Source of the DNA: Mytilus californianus
Lineage: Eukaryota > Mollusca > Bivalvia > Mytilida > Mytilidae
Direction of reading: 5' to 3'
NCBI RefSeq assembly: GCF_021869535.1
Contig: NW_026262593.1
Location: 59,728,318 to 59,792,317, forward strand
Length of the DNA stretch: 64,000 nt
Part shown: positions 57,101-61,600 of the stretch, in pieces
Layout: each line of letters opens with the position of its first letter
How positions within the stretch are numbered: position 1 is the stretch's first letter
Notes under the pieces: model-generated
The model's input: the letters and a program-made list of their open reading frames with translations, nothing else
What the model was told of the DNA's origin: nothing
The model's database searches: none
Position numbers and translations under genes: made by a program

Positions 57101-58560
57101 AGGGATGGCAACAGTTAAAAATTGAAATGATTTTAATGACTCAAAATAGTAAATTTCTCAGACATCGCTAATGTTTCTTTCGATTTTGAAGACAAAATTA
57201 AAACCAGAAGTTTTGCGACAATACTTAAAGTACGAGTAATTCCGAATTCATTTCCAGGATTTGTTTTGTTTATCAAATTGACAGGAAATCACCGGCTTTT
57301 TAATTTGATTACCTTTAAAAGTGTATGAATATAACAGATAATAGTTGCACTCGTTTAATTTGGCATGAAATCATTTTGCATTTTTCGATTAAGTGTCTAA
57401 TCTGCTGAAGACAATTTCACGCATGCGTATTACATAGTAAATAAAGCACATGTGTTTATACTCGTGAAAAATTACTTTTTTCTACGAAAATTAAATTAAG
57501 TTTTAATTTTTAAATCAGAATTGATGATTGTCTTTGATGAGAAGTAATTAAATAAAGAATACAGTTGTCATGGAATTTAAATTTCTTTATGATATTAGTT
57601 CTGAGCTTGTGATCAATGCCAGGTGTGAATTAAAAACACAGGTAAAAAGTGATTAGCGATCATTAGCCAATATTTCCCGGAGGCATTAATATAGTTATAA
57701 GGAGGGCCCTCAGGATTATCAAACTATACTGGAGTGGCAGTTTTATTACAGGAAATGGATTATAAAAGAAAAACAAGTGCAAAATGGCGATTAAGAAACC
57801 CGATCTCAATGAAATGACCGAAATTTTTTCTGTAAAAAAAAAAATTTGTCCTAAATACCAATTTTTCGTTTAGGACAAATAGCTTTCAGTTTAGGTCATG
57901 TCTGGCAAATATGACCATTTCCGGACCCTTGCTCCATACCCTAAATTGAAAACAAAGGAACAGAGTATTTATCGCTGTTCTTCATCTCTAAGTCCCACTG
58001 AGTAATACATGAAAAAGATAACAGCATTGCCAAAAATACGCTAAACTACAACTATTTGTATATTTTCCTGATTTTAAAATCGTTTCATTTTCAGGCATCA
58101 AAAGTGACAAACTTGCTTTGTCTAAAATGTCTGGCTACTTTGAGCCCATACATTATCTTGTCAACAATATTTAATAATTGCACATGCATATTGCATTTCT
58201 TACATGCTAGAGTGTTGATAAACATAATCTGTTAAAACTCCTATTATCAGTAGATCAGATTATACTTTAATGACAATTCACACAATAAATAATTTCTACC
58301 CACCCAAGAAAAAATTAACGATCCTCGTGTAATTACAGTCAAAACTGCCTTAATGGTCACCTCATTTCAGCTGTCACTTTCAGACCCTCCCAAACGTATT
58401 CTCTATATAATTTAACTTGTTTCAGCGGTCACCTGTCTAACACGGTCAACGGTCACCTTATTTTTGAAGAAATTGTCATTTTAACTTTTAACAACGGTCA
58501 TTTTGATGTTTTTATACGACCGCAAAAAAATTTTTGTGGTCGTATATTGGTATGACGTTG

Positions 58561-58601
<41 letters not shown>

Positions 58602-61600
58602 CGAATACACATTAGTTTTCGCACTCTAACTTTAGTTTAAGTGAATGGATCTCAATGAAATTTTACCATAAGGTTCAATACCACAAAAGGAAGGTGGGGA
58701 TTGGTTTTGGGGGTTATGGTACTAACAGTTAAGGAATTAGGGGCCAAAAAGGGGCCAAAAATAAGCATTTTTGTAACTTCCAGACATAACTTGTGTGTAA
58801 GTATATGGATCTCTCTGACATTGTACCACAAGGTTCCATATCACAAAGGGAATGCTGGGATTGATTTTGGGGGTAATTGCCTCCAAATTTTAGGAATTAG
58901 GGGCCAAAAAGGGGCAAAAAACAAGCATTTTTCTAGTTTCATGACAATAACTTGTGTGTTAGTGTATGGATCTCTCTGACATTGTATCACAAGATTCCAT
59001 ATCACAAAGGGAATACTGGGATTGATTTTTGGGGGTAATTTCCTCCAAATTTGGGGAATTAGGGGCCAAAAAGGGGCAAAAAACAAGCATTTTTCTAGTT
59101 TCAGGACAATAACTTGTGTGTTAGTGTATGGATCTTTATGAAATTGTACTGCAAGGTTCCATATCACAAAGGGAAAGCTGGGTTGGAGTTTGGGGGTAAT
59201 TGCCGTAAACGTTTAGGAATTAGGGGCCAAAAAGGGAAAAAAAAACAAGCATTTTTCTAGTTTCCAGACAATAACTTGTGTTCAAGTGAATGGATCTCTC
59301 TAAAATTGTACTGCAAGGTACCATACCACAAAGGGAAAGCTGGGATTGAGTGTGGGGGCGATGAATCATAAGGGGGTTCAAAAAATTTGGGGGGGGGATT
59401 TTTTTTTCCTTTTTTTTCTTTAAAATTTTCCATTTTAAATTGGTTATTTCTGATTTATATATAAAAGCAAATAATAATGATATGGTTTGAATAGCATACA
59501 TGTGAACCTCCCGACAGGAGTACAATAATCCTGTTTTCAGGAGTCTCCTCCCGACCTCCGGTTGAAGAGGAAAATTATAATCCCGTGAATGAAATTTTTC
59601 TGCCCAACATATCATCTCAGGCATCTGGTGTAACTCACATTACCTGAAGTTATATTTTACCTGTAAATCAATTAACATGCATAATTATATGGCTTCACTT
59701 GTCAGCTTGGGTGTCAAACATACTGGTAATCAACGATTTTTTACCTCAGGCTAACTGCCGTTGTGTAACAAAAACTGTGTATTTATTGGGTTACTTCCCT
59801 TGATTTATCCTGTTTTAAGTTACTTTCCTTTTAATAATGAAAATTTTTAAAAGAATATAAATAAAATATAAATTGAACAAATAATCATAAAAGGATGGTA
59901 AATAAATGATTTTAAATGTCTTAGGACAAATAAAAAAATAATAATTTGATAATTATTTGAGGATTCTATACTTCCTTTCAAGGCTTAAATTGAAATTTAT
60001 ATAATAACTATGACCCTTGTTTTACAGTTAGAATGATTTTCTGAGTATGCAAACAAAAGCTATTTGAGAAAAAAAAAAAAAAAAAAAAAGCTATTTGCAG
60101 ATAGTTAAACAAATGTTCTGGTTGCAATAAATGTTTTATAGAATATGAAGTAAAAAATTTAAAGAACATACTGAAAAAAAAAAAATGTTAGATTGAACAT
60201 GTAAAATATAAAGATGGAGAAACTTTATAAGTACAAGGGTACTATAAACATAATAAATTGGATGGAAAGTTGAAGAAAACACACTTTAAAAGACCATTTT
60301 TACAGCACACGGTTATTTACGACAAAATTTATGTCGATTAAAAACCTCCTGATCTGAGTCCTAATCTCCTGACCAAAATTTCCCAATCTCCTGATCTGAG
60401 TTTCACAGTCCATCACATATATGAATAGGTAAATTAAAAAATTATAAGTTCTTAGACCACTTTCATTCTGTGTCAGAAACCTATGCTGTGTCAAATATTT
60501 AATTACAATCCAAATTCAGTGCTGTATCAAGCTTGAATGTTGTATCCATACTTGCCCCAACTGTTCAGGGTTTGACCTCTGCGGTCGTATCAAGCTGCGC
60601 CCCAGCGGAGCATTTTTATTAACTATCAATAATCTTCATGACGAAAAATATATGTTGTCAATATCGAAGTTAAAATTAAAATCGAAACCCGTTTGCAACC
60701 AAAGATGCGCAATAGAAGGTGAATTTGTGAATTCCCGTGTTCCAACCTTTTAGTTTCCATTGAAAACCGCATCACCGACTAATTTCTCAACGAATATTAA
60801 TATATTTCGAATATGTCTTCACATTTACAGCGCCGATATCCGCCATTTTTTATTTGAGTGCTCGCACGGACAATAAATCTACCAAATGAAAGCACAAAAA
60901 CAATTTGCCCCGATCCCGGTCACGGCCGATATCGGAATCAGACTTTTTGCAACCTCGTTTTTCAGGTCACCTCTCTTGAGCCGTCACTTTTGAAACTTCC
61001 CAAGAGTGACTGCTAAATACAGGTTTGACTGTAATTGTTAAGCTCAAAAGAAACAGTCAGAAAGATAGATTGATTGTTGGTGTTTAATGCCACTTTCAGC
61101 ACTATTTGCTATCCCTCTTGGCCAATAGTTTTTATTGGGAGAGAACCAATGACCTTCTGCAGCAAAACTGGCAATCCTAGTCAATAACATTTGAGTTACA
61201 ATGCAACTTATGTGACATATTTAGATTTAAGATTCAAAAAATGTATTGAATAATATAAACCAAACCATGGCACCTGTATCAAAAATTGAACCATTTTAGT
61301 ATAGGTAGGCATATTGTTTGAGCTCATAAGATTTTATATTATAATTTTCTATTATTTTCATTTTCAGTTTTATGATAGAAGATCTGAGCAGTGATGATGT
61401 GGTTGTATTTACTGTTAATGTTTCATCCTGTTTGGAAACATCAGCTGATTGTCTTTTTCAACAAAGATTAATGGAAGATGTTACACTACCTAAACCTAAT
61501 TGTAACTTGAACTCTGGATTTAAAATAGCAAGTAAGAAATTGCATTTAGATGTATTCAAAATAATGTTATTGGAAATTCATTAAAACTTCAAATCATTCA

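Larger units (their letters stand above)
58336..61031. mobile_element. Pogo/Tigger-like TIR element interrupted by nested insertions
   Basis: The left end CAGTCAAAACTGCCTTAATG and the inverse of the right end, CAGTCAAACCTGTATTTAGC, match over the outer part. TA lies outside both (58334-58335, 61032-61033). More of the TIR (GGTCACCTC and CTGTCACTTT blocks) pairs further in. Its interior is split by the element at 58513-60617. Confidence 0.7.

Noticed and set aside
58841..59624. Minus-strand open frames of 108 and 134 codons
   Set aside because: They lie on the 161-bp core units of a repeat, and the same frames occur in the copy at 31.9-32.8 kb. The repeats show no coding constraint.
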